From Mesorhizobium sp. WSM3862 (lineage in GTDB: Bacteria > Pseudomonadota > Alphaproteobacteria > Rhizobiales > Rhizobiaceae): a DNA stretch of 64,000 nucleotides. The stretch lies in the NCBI RefSeq assembly GCF_002294985.1, contig NZ_NSGE01000014.1, positions 62,001-126,000 on the forward strand. Direction: 5' to 3'. Below the pieces are notes generated by a model. That model had not been told where the DNA came from. It saw only the letters and a list, made by a program, of their open reading frames with translations, and searched no databases. Positions 49,676 to 59,040 of this stretch are shown here, piece after piece. The position numbers were made by a program, and so were the translations under genes. How positions within the stretch are numbered: the first letter of the stretch is position 1; each line of letters opens with the position of its first letter.

Positions 49676-50635
49676 GTGCTTTCCTTCCCTAGACCAAGGC
49701 GAGGCCGCTCGCCGCTCTGGATGGGCCTGATCGCAACGCTCTCCGGCTGCGCGGGCGGGGTGCTCGACCCGCAGGGCCCGATCGGGGCGGGCAACCGCAC
49801 GATCCTGCTCAACTCGCTGGCGGTCATGCTGGTCATCGTCATTCCGACGCTGGTGGCACTGCTTTTGTTTGCCTGGATGTTCCGTGCCTCCAACCGCAAC
49901 GCCCGCTACGAGCCGGAATTCACCTATTCGGGGCGTATCGAGCTGATCGTCTGGTCGATCCCGACGCTCACCATCCTCTTCCTCGGCGGTCTGATCTATT
50001 ACGGATCCTACCATCTCGACCCGCGCCGGCCGATCGCCTCCAGCCAGCCGCCGCTCGACATCCAGGTGGTGGCGCTCGACTGGAAATGGCTGTTCCTCTA
50101 CCCCGACCAGGGCGTCGGAACGGTCAACCAGCTGGTCATCCCTGCCGGCGTTCCCGTACGTTTCAAGCTGACCTCGGCCAGCGTGATGAACACCTTCTTC
50201 GTGCCGCAGCTCGGCAGCATGATCTATGTCATGAACGGCATGCAGACCGAGCTCAACCTGCAGGCCGACCGCGAGGGCGACTATCTCGGCCTGTCGGCGC
50301 ATTTCAGCGGCGATGGCTTTTCCGACATGAATTTCCGCGTGCGCGCCGTCCCGCCCGACGAGTTTGCGCGCTGGGCCTCTTCGCTGCATGGCGCCGGCGG
50401 CGTGCTCAACGCGCGCGCCTATGGCGAGCTTGCCCGGCAGAGCATCAACGTGCCGCCGGCCTCGTTCGGCGTCGTGCAGGACGGCCTGTTCGACGCGATC
50501 GTGCGCCAGACGTTGCCGCCCGGTCCGGGTCCCGCCGAAACCGCCGCCGGCGAGCCGCAGGTAAGCCCCAAGGCCCAGCCCAAGGCCGGGACGCCGGCGC
50601 CTGCCCAACAGCCGCAGCCGAAAGCGGGAGGATGA
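49676..50635 (+). CDS. cyoA: Cytochrome bo3 quinol oxidase, subunit II
   Basis: A 319-residue lipoprotein subunit of a haem-copper quinol oxidase. The lipobox is TLSGC (near residue 25) and two membrane helices follow (LAVMLVIVIPTLVALLLFAWMF, IVWSIPTLTILFLGGLIYYG). The periplasmic cupredoxin domain has DWKWLFLYPDQGVGTVN and HFSGDGFSDMNFRV in place of the CuA ligands, which marks it as a quinol, not cytochrome c, oxidase. The C-terminal 30 residues are Pro/Ala/Gln-rich. It starts with GTG 49676. First gene of cyoABCD. Confidence 0.94.
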   Translation: MLSFPRPRRGRSPLWMGLIATLSGCAGGVLDPQGPIGAGNRTILLNSLAVMLVIVIPTLVALLLFAWMFRASNRNARYEPEFTYSGRIELIVWSIPTLTILFLGGLIYYGSYHLDPRRPIASSQPPLDIQVVALDWKWLFLYPDQGVGTVNQLVIPAGVPVRFKLTSASVMNTFFVPQLGSMIYVMNGMQTELNLQADREGDYLGLSAHFSGDGFSDMNFRVRAVPPDEFARWASSLHGAGGVLNARAYGELARQSINVPPASFGVVQDGLFDAIVRQTLPPGPGPAETAAGEPQVSPKAQPKAGTPAPAQQPQPKAGG

Positions 50636-52641
50636 CGATGCTCGGCAAGCTCGACTGGTCTGCCATTCCCTTCGAGCAGCCCATCCCGCTGGGCGCCGCG
50701 CTTGTCGTCTTCCTGGCGGCCGCCGCGGTGCTGATCTGGGTCACGGTGAAAGGATACTGGCCCTATCTCTGGGACGAATGGATAACCTCGGTCGACCACA
50801 AGCGCATCGGCGTCATGTATATCGTTCTGGCGGCGCTGATGCTGCTGCGCGGCTTCGTCGATGCGGTGATGATGCGCACGCAGCAGGTGCTCGCCATCCA
50901 CGGGCCAGGCTACCTGCCGCCCGAGCATTACGACCAGGTCTTTTCGGCCCACGGCACGATCATGATCTTCTTCGCCGCGATGCCCTTCGTCATCGGGCTG
51001 ATGAACTTCGTCGTGCCGCTGCAGCTCGGCATCCGCGACGTCGCCTTTCCGACGCTGAATTCGGTCAGTTTCTGGCTGACGGCGACCGGCGCGCTCCTGG
51101 TCAACATCTCGCTCGTCGTCGGCGAGTTCGCCCGCACCGGCTGGCTGCCCTATGCGCCGCTGTCGGAGACGACCTACTCGCCGGGCGTCGGCGTCGACTA
51201 TTATCTCTGGTCGATCCAGATCTCCGGCGTCGGCACGCTGCTCACCGGCGTCAACCTGGCGACCACCATCCTCAAGATGCGCGCGCCGGGCATGGGCTAT
51301 CTGCGCATGCCGATGTTCTGCTGGACATCGCTCGCCTCCAACCTGCTGATCGTCGCGGCCTTCCCGATCCTCACCGCCACGCTCGCCATGCTGACGCTCG
51401 ACCGCTACCTCGGCTTCCATTTCTTCACCAACGAAGCCGGCGGCAACCAGATGATGTTCATGAACCTCATTTGGGCGTGGGGCCATCCGGAGGTCTACAT
51501 CCTGGTGCTGCCCGCCTTCGGCATCTATTCCGAGATCTTCTCGACCTTCTCATCGAAGCCGCTGTTCGGCTACCGGTCGATGGTCGCGGCGACGCTGTTC
51601 ATCTGCATCGTCTCCTTCATGGTCTGGCTGCACCACTTCTTCACCATGGGCGCCGGGGCCGACGTCAATGCCGCCTTCGGCATAGCCACCTCGGTCATCG
51701 CGGTCGGCACCGGGGTCAAGATCTACAACTGGCTCTTCACGATGTATGGCGGGCGCGTGCGCTTCGACACGCCGATGCTGTGGGCGCTGGGCTTCGTCAC
51801 CACCTTCATCATCGGCGGCATGACCGGCGTGCTGCTCGCCGTTCCGCCGGCCGACTTCATGCTGCACAATTCGCTCTTCCTGGTGGCGCATTTCCACAAT
51901 GTGATCATTTCGGGCGTGTTGTTCGCCGCCTTCGCCGGCTTCACCTACTGGTTCCCGAAAGCCTTCGGCTTCCGGCTGCATGAGGGCTGGGGCAAGGCCG
52001 CGTTCTGGTTCACCCTTGCCGGCTACGTGCTGGTCTTCGTGCCGCTCTATATCGTCGGCCTGCTCGGCATGACGCGCCGTCTCCAGCATATCGACATGGA
52101 CCTGTGGACGCCGTGGCTGGTCGTGGCGGCCTTCGGCATAGTGGTGATGATCGTCGGCGCCGCCTGCCAGGTCGCGCAGCTCGTCGTCTCGATCAGGCAT
52201 CGCGACGAATTGCGCGACGAAACGGGCGACCCTTGGGACGGCCGCTCGCTGGAATGGTCGACATCCTCCCCGCCGCCCTTCTTCAACTACGCGCGGCTGC
52301 CGCATGTCGAGAACGAGGAACCCTACTGGACCATCAAGCAGCGGGCGATGGAGGAGCAAAGGCCCGGCGAGGACGAAAGCTATGAGCCGATCGAAATGCC
52401 GCGCAACAGCCCGACCGGCTTCGTCACCGCCTTCTTCAGCACGCTGATCGGCTTCGCCCTGATCTGGCACATCTGGTGGCTGGCGATCGTAGGCTTCATC
52501 GGCGCCTATATCACTTTCGTCGTCTTCGCCTGGCGAGAGCACGGCGACTACGAAGTCTCCGCGGAGGAAGTCGAGCGCATAGACCGCGACGGCAGGGCCG
52601 CACAGCTTGCCTGGCTGCGCAGACGGGAGCGCGTGGCATGA
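50632..52641 (+). CDS. cyoB: Cytochrome bo3 quinol oxidase, subunit I
   Basis: A 669-residue proton-pumping catalytic subunit, 15 hydrophobic segments. The low-spin haem and binuclear-centre His residues are all visible: FSAHGTIMIFFAAMP, WAWGHPEVYILVLPAFGIYSE (cross-linked His-Tyr), WLHHFFTMGAG and LVAHFHNVIISGVL. Quinol-site residues Arg and Asp in LRGFVDAVMMRTQ are present. The ATG overlaps the cyoA stop (GATGA). Length matches E. coli CyoB (663). Confidence 0.97.
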   Translation: MTMLGKLDWSAIPFEQPIPLGAALVVFLAAAAVLIWVTVKGYWPYLWDEWITSVDHKRIGVMYIVLAALMLLRGFVDAVMMRTQQVLAIHGPGYLPPEHYDQVFSAHGTIMIFFAAMPFVIGLMNFVVPLQLGIRDVAFPTLNSVSFWLTATGALLVNISLVVGEFARTGWLPYAPLSETTYSPGVGVDYYLWSIQISGVGTLLTGVNLATTILKMRAPGMGYLRMPMFCWTSLASNLLIVAAFPILTATLAMLTLDRYLGFHFFTNEAGGNQMMFMNLIWAWGHPEVYILVLPAFGIYSEIFSTFSSKPLFGYRSMVAATLFICIVSFMVWLHHFFTMGAGADVNAAFGIATSVIAVGTGVKIYNWLFTMYGGRVRFDTPMLWALGFVTTFIIGGMTGVLLAVPPADFMLHNSLFLVAHFHNVIISGVLFAAFAGFTYWFPKAFGFRLHEGWGKAAFWFTLAGYVLVFVPLYIVGLLGMTRRLQHIDMDLWTPWLVVAAFGIVVMIVGAACQVAQLVVSIRHRDELRDETGDPWDGRSLEWSTSSPPPFFNYARLPHVENEEPYWTIKQRAMEEQRPGEDESYEPIEMPRNSPTGFVTAFFSTLIGFALIWHIWWLAIVGFIGAYITFVVFAWREHGDYEVSAEEVERIDRDGRAAQLAWLRRRERVA

Positions 52642-53357
52642 GCGACATCACGGCCGGCAGCGCGGCGCGCGATCCCTACCGGGTTGGACGGTCAGGCGGG
52701 CATGGTCATGGGGGACACGGTCATGGGGGTCACGGCCATGCGGGACACGGCCATGGCCTGCTCTCGGCGACCGGCCACGGCCAGGGCGGCCCGGCCTCGA
52801 AGTTCGTCACCGTGGCCTACGGCTTCTGGATCTTCCTCCTGTCCGACATCATCATGTTCTCGGCTTTCTTCGCCGCTTATGCGGTCCTGTCGACGGCGAC
52901 CGCCGGCGGGCCATCCGGTAAGGAGCTGTTCGAGCTGCCGCGCGTTGCGGCGCAAACGGGGCTGCTGCTCACATCGAGCTTCACCGGCGGGCTGGCGACG
53001 CTCGCGACCCAGCGCCGGTCGATGGCCGCCACCCAGTTCTGGCTTCTGGTCACCGGCCTGCTCGGCGCTGCCTTCCTGTTCCTCGAGGTGCAGGAATTCG
53101 CGGTGATGGCGAGCGAGCAGGCAGGCCCTTCGCGCAGCGCCTTCCTGTCAGCCTTCTTCGCCCTTGTCGGCTGCCACGGCACCCATGTCGGGCTCGGCCT
53201 GCTCTGGCTCGGTACCATGATGGCTCAGCTCTGGGTGAAGGGCTTCCGGCCGGAAATACTGCGCCGGCTCCACTGCTTCGGCCTGTTCTGGCACGCGCTC
53301 GACATTATCTGGGTCGCCATCTTCACCCTGGTCTATCTCTTGGGAGCGTCGCCATGA
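52638..53357 (+). CDS. cyoC: Cytochrome bo3 quinol oxidase, subunit III, with His-Gly-rich N-terminus
   Basis: A 239-residue subunit III with five membrane helices (GFWIFLLSDIIMFSAFFAAYAV, GLLLTSSFTGGLATLA, QFWLLVTGLLGAAFLFLEVQEF, GCHGTHVGLGLLWLG, FGLFWHALDIIWVAIFTLVYLL). Unlike ordinary CyoC (about 200 residues), residues about 19-50 are a run of HGHGG units with about 11 His, a potential metal-binding tail on the cytoplasmic side. The tract is encoded by a degenerate 12-15-base repeat (52698-52760). It overlaps the cyoB stop by ATGA. Confidence 0.93.
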   Translation: MSDITAGSAARDPYRVGRSGGHGHGGHGHGGHGHAGHGHGLLSATGHGQGGPASKFVTVAYGFWIFLLSDIIMFSAFFAAYAVLSTATAGGPSGKELFELPRVAAQTGLLLTSSFTGGLATLATQRRSMAATQFWLLVTGLLGAAFLFLEVQEFAVMASEQAGPSRSAFLSAFFALVGCHGTHVGLGLLWLGTMMAQLWVKGFRPEILRRLHCFGLFWHALDIIWVAIFTLVYLLGASP

Positions 53358-53764
53358 GCGACATCGACAGCCGGACCGACGAGGAACTCGACCGCCGCGA
53401 TTCGGCGCCGGGCGAGGAGCGCATCACCGAGCATGAGCTGGCGGGAGGGCTGTCCGGCTACCTGCTCGGCTTCGGCCTGGCGATCCTGCTGACCATCGCC
53501 TCTTTCCTCGCCGCGCAGACCGGCCTGATCTACCAGCCGGCGGTGATCTCGGCCCTGGTGGTGCTGGCGATCGCGCAGATGGGCGTGCATCTGGTCTTCT
53601 TCCTGCACCTGACCACCGGGCCCGACAACACCAACAACGTGCTCGCGCTCGCCTTCGGCGTGCTGATCGTCGCGCTGGTCGTGATCGGCTCGGTCTGGAT
53701 CATGGCCCATCTCAACCTGAACATGGCTCCGATGAGCGCCCATCAGGCCAGGATGATGCCATAA
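53354..53764 (+). CDS. cyoD: Cytochrome bo3 quinol oxidase, subunit IV
   Basis: A 136-residue membrane subunit with three helices (GYLLGFGLAILLTIASFLAA, ISALVVLAIAQMGVHLVFFLHL, NVLALAFGVLIVALVVIGSVWIM), the CyoD pattern MGVHLVFFLHLTT and the terminal helix. Its acidic N-terminal tail (DSRTDEELDRRDSAPGEE) is longer than in E. coli. It overlaps cyoC by four bases. No cyoE (haem O synthase) follows; the haem must be made by an unlinked enzyme. Confidence 0.93.
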   Translation: MSDIDSRTDEELDRRDSAPGEERITEHELAGGLSGYLLGFGLAILLTIASFLAAQTGLIYQPAVISALVVLAIAQMGVHLVFFLHLTTGPDNTNNVLALAFGVLIVALVVIGSVWIMAHLNLNMAPMSAHQARMMP

Positions 53765-53837
53765 GGCGGCTCAACCCGCCGGCAGAGGCGTTCTCCCGCG
53801 TGGGTCGCCACCGTCACAGCCGGCCCGATCGACGTCA

Positions 53838-53864
53838 TGACCCCATGCCAAAAGCATGGGGTCA
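53838..53864. terminator. Hairpin between convergent cyoD and sulfite-oxidase genes
   Basis: Perfect 11-base arms TGACCCCATGC and GCATGGGGTCA with a 5-base loop. It lies between two convergent genes, but no T run follows directly on either side, so a terminator role is likely from position only. Confidence 0.55.
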
Positions 53865-53900
53865 CATCGATGTGAGAGGGTTTTATAGACTTCCCGCCGG

Positions 53901-55058
53901 TCAGTGAATGCCGATGCGTCGCGTCACCTGACCGTTGCTTTCCCAGTAGGTATGCTTCTTGGCAATGATGGGATCGTCCATTGCGGGTTGGACCTGCCCT
54001 CCGGTACTAACGGCGCGCGAGGTGACTGTGTGCTCCCCGGCGGAGGGCTTGGGCCAGTCGACGGACCATATCTTCCAAGCGAAGTCCGCCTTTTCGGTTT
54101 CATCGATGGTCGCCGGCATCCATGGGCCGTCATCGATCTTCACCTCGACCCGCTCGATCGGCGCGCCCCAGGCCGCCCCGACGATCCTGTAATCATTGCC
54201 GATATGAGTGACCCGGGCCGGCGCAGACTTCAGGCGCGCCCTCCCGACAGAGGTTTCCATCCATACCGTCTCTCCGTTGTGCTCCTCCTCGCGCAGCGTG
54301 ACATAATCGCGTCCCATGAACTGGTTCACGAAGCGTTGGTCCCTGACTTCGATACGCTTGAGCCATTTCACGTTCGCGATCCCGTACCAGCCCGGCGCTA
54401 TCAGCCGCAGCGGGAACCCGTTATCGGCAGGCAAGGCAGTGCCGTTCATCTCGTAGCAGAGGATATTTTTGGGGTCCAAGGCGTCGGCGAGCGACATGCT
54501 GCGCGCAAAGTTCTGCGTAAACTTGACGTCGTCGGCTCGCTTGATTTCACCTTTATCGGCGCCCCAGAAGACAATCTCGATGCCACTGTCGAGGACGCCG
54601 ACCTCCATAAGGATCGGGGCGAGCGGCGTGCCCGCCCAGCGAGCATTGCCAATCCCGCCATTGAAGAACGGCAGGCCAGTATTGCCCGAACATTCGACCG
54701 TGAACGTGACTTCCTGGCGTGGTCGAGCCTTGATGTCGGCGAGCGTCAGGGCAGTCGGCTTTTTGACGGACCCGCCAATTTCGAGCTTCCACGTGCTTTC
54801 GTCGATGACCGGCCGGTCGAAATGCGCGATTGAGAAGAACTTGTCGTTGGGCGTCACCCAGGAATCGAGATCCTCCCACACCAACTGATTTTTGATGACT
54901 TGCGGAACCGGGTTTGGCGGCAGCTGATCGAGCCATTTGATGACTTCCTCGCCGGCCCGGGTTGGAAAAGCATAGGCAATCCGCGATTGAAAGGACGCCA
55001 GCGCCACGAGGGTTGCCCCTCCTCGAACCATGAATTCACGTCTGGGAAGGTAATGCAT
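53901..55058 (-). CDS. Tat-exported sulfite-oxidase-type molybdoenzyme
   Basis: A 385-residue periplasmic protein. The twin-arginine signal LPRREFMVRGGATLVAL starts the protein. The molybdopterin domain has the Mo-ligating cysteine in EVTFTVECSGNTG (about residue 125), DALDPKNILCYEMNG and GFPLRLIAPGWYGIANVKWLKRIEV; the C-terminal part is the Ig-like dimerisation domain (RVTHIGNDYRIVGAAWG, VEVKIDDGPWMPA). It oxidises sulfite or is a SoxC-like subunit. No c-type cytochrome gene adjoins. The ATG at 55058 has GGAGGAG nine bases upstream. Confidence 0.91.
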   Translation of the reverse strand: MHYLPRREFMVRGGATLVALASFQSRIAYAFPTRAGEEVIKWLDQLPPNPVPQVIKNQLVWEDLDSWVTPNDKFFSIAHFDRPVIDESTWKLEIGGSVKKPTALTLADIKARPRQEVTFTVECSGNTGLPFFNGGIGNARWAGTPLAPILMEVGVLDSGIEIVFWGADKGEIKRADDVKFTQNFARSMSLADALDPKNILCYEMNGTALPADNGFPLRLIAPGWYGIANVKWLKRIEVRDQRFVNQFMGRDYVTLREEEHNGETVWMETSVGRARLKSAPARVTHIGNDYRIVGAAWGAPIERVEVKIDDGPWMPATIDETEKADFAWKIWSVDWPKPSAGEHTVTSRAVSTGGQVQPAMDDPIIAKKHTYWESNGQVTRRIGIH

Positions 55059-55558
55059 GATCACTTCTCCTCCAGTGAAAAGCTCAGTTCTCCTTCAGTG
55101 AGTAAATGCGAATAGCGACCGCGATCGCGCAAAGCAGAAGCCGGACGCGGCGGGCAATGATGAGAGCGCGTGGAACAACCCCCGAGTTGGAAGTGCGCCC
55201 TAGTTGAAGCGACGTCTCCCGCTCTCAATGCGCCGGCGTGTCAGGTCCGAGCCGGCGGTCTTCAACTATACGCCCTATCTGTCGTCGTGGCGAGGGCAAG
55301 GGCTGGCATCTTCGCATCAGGACTCGATACCTGCATCGTGCTCCAAGCTTGAATGCCGCCGACGATTGATGCGTTGCATCTTGTGAACGGCATGGACCTG
55401 GTCAGCACCGATGTCAGCTCTGAGGCGTTGCCGATCCTGCCAAAGTCCGACCCGTGACGTCCCACCAGGTCTTGACGAAGATCGGCGGGCCTGTTTGAGA
55501 CTCGGGGTCAAATGGGGACACGTGCTCCACGGGGAGACAAACAGGCGGTGGGCAGGCT
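55059..55558. other. Intergenic region, no clear gene
   Basis: Between two divergent genes. Short frames such as 55352-55456 (34 codons: MPPTIDALHLVNGMDLVSTD onward) are coding-like but lack a recognisable family or a ribosome site, and may be remnants. The last 100 bases hold the promoter of the aminopeptidase-like gene. Confidence 0.4.
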
Positions 55559-56617
55559 GTGAGGCGCGTTTTTCGATTGCTTGCCGCGGCGATCCTGGCG
55601 GCCGGCGTGGCCGGGTGCACCAGCATTTCCTACTACGCGCAGTCGCTGGAGGGCCATGTTGAGATCATGGCGGCGCGCAAGAATGTCGGCAAGCTGATCC
55701 GCGACCCCGCAACGCCGGAGGCATTGCGCGTCAAGCTGACGTCGGCGAGCGCCATACGCCGCTTTGCCACGGATGAACTGGCGCTGCCCGAAAACAGCAG
55801 TTACAGCAGCTATGTCGACATCGGCCGGGACGCTGTGACCTTGGCGGTTTTTGCCGCGCCGCAATTCTCGCTCACGCCCGTAACGTGGTGCTTTCCGGTC
55901 TTCGGCTGCGTTCCGTACCGGGGTTACTTTTCCCTGAAATCGGCGGCTGAGAGCGCTGCCGAACTGCAGCGACAAGGGCTGGACGTTTACGTCTCGGGAG
56001 TCACCGCATATTCGACGCTCGGATGGTTCAGCGATCCGCTGCTCAGCACCATGCTGCGTCAAGACGACACCTATCTCGCAAGCCTGATCTTCCATGAGCT
56101 GGCGCATCAGAAAATCTATGTGAACGGCGACTCCGCGTTCAACGAGGCTTTCGCGGTTTCGGTCGAAACCACCGGCGTCAGGAAATGGCTCCGCGCCACC
56201 GGCAATCGCGCGGGATTGCGCCGCTACGAAGCCAATCGCAAGCGCAGCGCCGATTTTCTCGGCCTGATAGCGAAAACCCGGGACGAGTTGCGGCAAGTCT
56301 ATGGAAGTCCGCGTAGCCCGCAGCAGATGGCCGCTGCCAAAGCAGCCGCGATCGACAGGCTGCGGATGCGCTACCGGCGCATGCGCGATACGCGCTGGGC
56401 CGGATACCGGGGCTATGACGCCTGGTTCGATAGCCCGATCAACAACGCAAAGCTCGCCGCGACTGCCGTCTATGGCGAACAGGTTCCGGCGTTTCTTCGC
56501 CTGTTCGACTTGTGCTCCGGCGACTATCCAAGGTTCTACGCCGCCGTTCGAAGGATCGGGAATTTGCCCAGACCTTCGCGCGCGCAGACGCTGAAGACCG
56601 TGGCGGCGTGCGATTGA
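55559..56617 (+). CDS. Lipoprotein putative aminopeptidase (COG4324 type)
   Basis: A 352-residue outer- or inner-membrane lipoprotein. The lipobox is LAAGVAGC (Cys near residue 20). Zinc-binding HELAHQKIYVNGDSAFNEAFA (about residues 180-200) supplies two His and the Glu of a zincin-like site, as in the predicted-aminopeptidase family. Other conserved stretches: YSSYVDIGRDAVTLAVFAAP, TWCFPVFGCVPYRGYF, VSGVTAYSTLGWFSDPLLSTM. It begins with GTG. Function untested in most relatives. Confidence 0.87.
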   Translation: MRRVFRLLAAAILAAGVAGCTSISYYAQSLEGHVEIMAARKNVGKLIRDPATPEALRVKLTSASAIRRFATDELALPENSSYSSYVDIGRDAVTLAVFAAPQFSLTPVTWCFPVFGCVPYRGYFSLKSAAESAAELQRQGLDVYVSGVTAYSTLGWFSDPLLSTMLRQDDTYLASLIFHELAHQKIYVNGDSAFNEAFAVSVETTGVRKWLRATGNRAGLRRYEANRKRSADFLGLIAKTRDELRQVYGSPRSPQQMAAAKAAAIDRLRMRYRRMRDTRWAGYRGYDAWFDSPINNAKLAATAVYGEQVPAFLRLFDLCSGDYPRFYAAVRRIGNLPRPSRAQTLKTVAACD

Positions 56618-56795
56618 CGCGAACAGGCAGGGGCCGGCCGCGCGTACCCGACATGAGCGAAGCCAACTCGGGCAGCCCATCACACAGGGCGCGCCATATG
56701 CGATTGCCCTTAGGCAGCCGCGCGGTGCCGCGACGCCCAAAAAGGCCTCTTGCGGAGCCTCGTCGCAACAGAGGCGCCCGGTCGGCGCGCGGCCT

Positions 56796-57026
56796 CTAGC
56801 TCGAAAACGTCACGGTCACGCCGCGCTGGCGGAAATAGGCCTGCATCAGCTTGCGGCCCGCGCGGTTGTTGTGCGCCAGCTTGGCCGGCTCGAACACCGC
56901 CTGTTTCAGCCCTTCCCGCGCCATCGCCGCCTTGAGCGTCGCTATATGCGCATCGATGTCGGCGTTGTCCGCGCGGATCGAGGCATAGATGCTTTCGGTC
57001 GCTTCGGCCACGGTCGGTTCGCTCAC
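56796..57026 (-). CDS. Small conserved-looking protein of unknown function
   Basis: A 76-residue helical protein starting at GTG 57026 (GAAGGACG upstream): TVAEATESIYASIRADNADI, AHIATLKAAMAREGLKQAVF, KLAHNNRAGRKLMQAYFRQRG. It resembles short rhizobial hypothetical proteins; no domain recognised. The extension to 57107 would be repetitive, non-conserved sequence. Confidence 0.65.
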   Translation of the reverse strand: MSEPTVAEATESIYASIRADNADIDAHIATLKAAMAREGLKQAVFEPAKLAHNNRAGRKLMQAYFRQRGVTVTFSS

Positions 57027-57214
57027 TTGTGTCGTCCTTCGGTTGATTGCGCGGCGGCTTAACCGGGCCTGAAAACAAAAACAAGGCTCCATGGGGCCTT
57101 GTCGCACTCACCTCTCAGGAGAACCCTGCCCTATTCTCCCCGCCAGTTGCTTGGCGTTTTCCGGCGTGATCGCCCACGCCGACGCGATCGCCCCAACGTA
57201 AAGGCGTCCAACGG

Positions 57215-58441
57215 CTACGAAGTGAGCGCCAGCCACGCCGTGCCGAAGACCAGCGTCAACAGCGTCAGCGGCAAACCGACCTTGAAGAAAGCTGCGAAGG
57301 ACAGCTCCTTGCCGGCCGCTCTTGCCTGCTCAGCGACGATGAGGTTGGCGACCGAGCCGAGCAGCGTGAAATTGCCGGCGAGCGTCGAGCTCATCGCCAC
57401 GACCAGCCACGCGCGGTGGGGGTTTTCGAGCCCCGGGATGAACGGCCTCAACGCCAGCACCGCCGGCACGTTGCTCATGACGTTGGAAAGCACCGCGGTG
57501 AAGCCGGAGAGCCGCCACACATCGTCGAGGCCCATATTCTTCGCCGCGGCGATCATGTCGGGGGTGAGCAGCGTGCGCTCGGCGCCCGCCACGACCACGA
57601 ACAGTCCGGCGAACATGAAGAGCAGCGGGCCGTCGATCTCGCGGTAGATGCGGTGCGGCTTGATCGCGCGGGTGACGAGCAGGAAAGCGCCGGCAATGAG
57701 CGCCGCCTTGGCGACGGGCGCGCCAGCGAAGAAGGCGAACGCCAGCACCACGCAGACGATGGTCGCCTTCAGGACCTGTCCGGGCAGCATGCGGCCGCGA
57801 TAGACCTCGGGGCTGAGCTCGGCGGCGCGGGAGAATTCGCCGCGGTAGACGATGCGGACAATGACGATGACGGCGACAAGGCCGAACAGCGCCACCGGCG
57901 CGAGCGCCGCCGTGAAGGCCGGATAGGAAATGCCCGAGAGCGCGCCGATCACCATGTTCTGCGGGTTGCCGGTGATGGTGGCGACGCTGCCGCAGTTGGA
58001 GGCCGTGCAGGTGGCGATCAGGTAGGGAACCGGGTTGCGCCGCATGACGCGGGTGACGTGGACGACGATCGGCGCCATCACCAGGCAGATCGCGTCATTG
58101 ACCAGAAAGGCCGAAAGCACTCCGGTCAGAAGCGTCACCATGACGAGCAGCATGAAGGGCGCGTGCGCATGCTCAATGGCGAAGCCGCCGAGCGCCCGGA
58201 ACGCGCCCGACACTTTCAGATGCGCGACCACGATCATCATGCCGAGCAAAAGCGTGATCGTGTCGAAATTGATGGCGCGGTAGGCATCCTCCATGCCGAT
58301 CGCGCCGATGGCGATCATGGCGGCGCCACCGAGCAGCGCGATGCCGGCACGATCCAGCCTGAAGCCCGGAATACGGCCGACGGCAACGCCGGCATAAGTG
58401 GCTACCAGGATGAAAAGCGCTCCCGCGCCGGTCCATGTCAT
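57215..58441 (-). CDS. SLC13/CitMHS-type anion permease
   Basis: A 408-residue membrane protein with about eleven hydrophobic segments. It shows the ion-transporter superfamily pattern: GMMIVVAHLKVSGAFRALGG, LLTGVLSAFLVNDAICLVMAPIV (the NDAICL motif of ArsB/NhaD/SLC13-like permeases), CTASNCGSVATITGNPQNMVIG (the GNPQN signature) and LSNVMSNVPAVLALRPFI. These mark a divalent anion/Na+ transporter such as YbiR or an arsenite-like exporter; the ion is unresolved. ATG at 58441. Confidence 0.88.
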   Translation of the reverse strand: MTWTGAGALFILVATYAGVAVGRIPGFRLDRAGIALLGGAAMIAIGAIGMEDAYRAINFDTITLLLGMMIVVAHLKVSGAFRALGGFAIEHAHAPFMLLVMVTLLTGVLSAFLVNDAICLVMAPIVVHVTRVMRRNPVPYLIATCTASNCGSVATITGNPQNMVIGALSGISYPAFTAALAPVALFGLVAVIVIVRIVYRGEFSRAAELSPEVYRGRMLPGQVLKATIVCVVLAFAFFAGAPVAKAALIAGAFLLVTRAIKPHRIYREIDGPLLFMFAGLFVVVAGAERTLLTPDMIAAAKNMGLDDVWRLSGFTAVLSNVMSNVPAVLALRPFIPGLENPHRAWLVVAMSSTLAGNFTLLGSVANLIVAEQARAAGKELSFAAFFKVGLPLTLLTLVFGTAWLALTS

Positions 58442-58645
58442 TGCAGGAAAATCCCGTTGCCTGCCCGCGCCCGACGGAATCTGCTCGGGCGCCCTTTGCC
58501 GGACGAGCTTTAGCAACGGCAGCGCAAAGGGAAAGGGTCGAGGGATGAAACTTTCCTCATCCGTCCGGGGCTTTTATATCTCGGATAGCTAATGTAATGT
58601 CTTGCGAAAACAGGGCCGACAATCCAGTCGTTGGGGACTAAATGG

Positions 58646-58867
58646 ATGAACGCGGTCGTTGAAGCGGAGCATCGCGTCTCGCCAAACGAGAATCTGATGC
58701 CCTCGGCGGAATGCCGGCGCTGCCATGGCGCCAGGAAAATTTTCATTTGCGACCGCTGGGTCGCCTCCAACGGCCATTGCTGCCCGGGAGGAACGCACCG
58801 GCTGAGCTGTCCGGGACACAGTGTGATCTGCCTGGAATGCGGCGGATCGGGAGGCCAGAATGCCTGA
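58646..58867 (+). CDS. Small cysteine-rich protein
   Basis: A 73-residue hydrophilic protein with CxxC-type pairs: SAECRRCHGARKIFICDRWV, GHCCPGGTHRLSCPGHSVICLECGGSG. Nine Cys and four His suggest bound zinc or iron-sulphur. The frame opens at a TTG (58631); ATG 58646 is used. Family not recognised. A secreted-protein gene follows. Confidence 0.6.
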   Translation: MNAVVEAEHRVSPNENLMPSAECRRCHGARKIFICDRWVASNGHCCPGGTHRLSCPGHSVICLECGGSGGQNA

Positions 58868-59040
58868 CCGGGTTCTTACCGACGTCGCGCTGACCGTCGC
58901 TTCGCCGTCCGTCCGACCGCGACAAGGCCGGTTGCGCAGACATCGTCATCGGCGGCGTCTTGCTGTTCAAAAGCCTTGCGGTGTTCCGGCGGCGAGCCAT
59001 ATTCGTACCGCAAAAGCGATCACTGAAAGCTGGCGCCTCG

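Noticed and set aside
52690..52770. Short tandem repeats that might suggest a CRISPR-like array
   Set aside because: Repeats have no unique spacers and encode the His-Gly tail of CyoC in frame.
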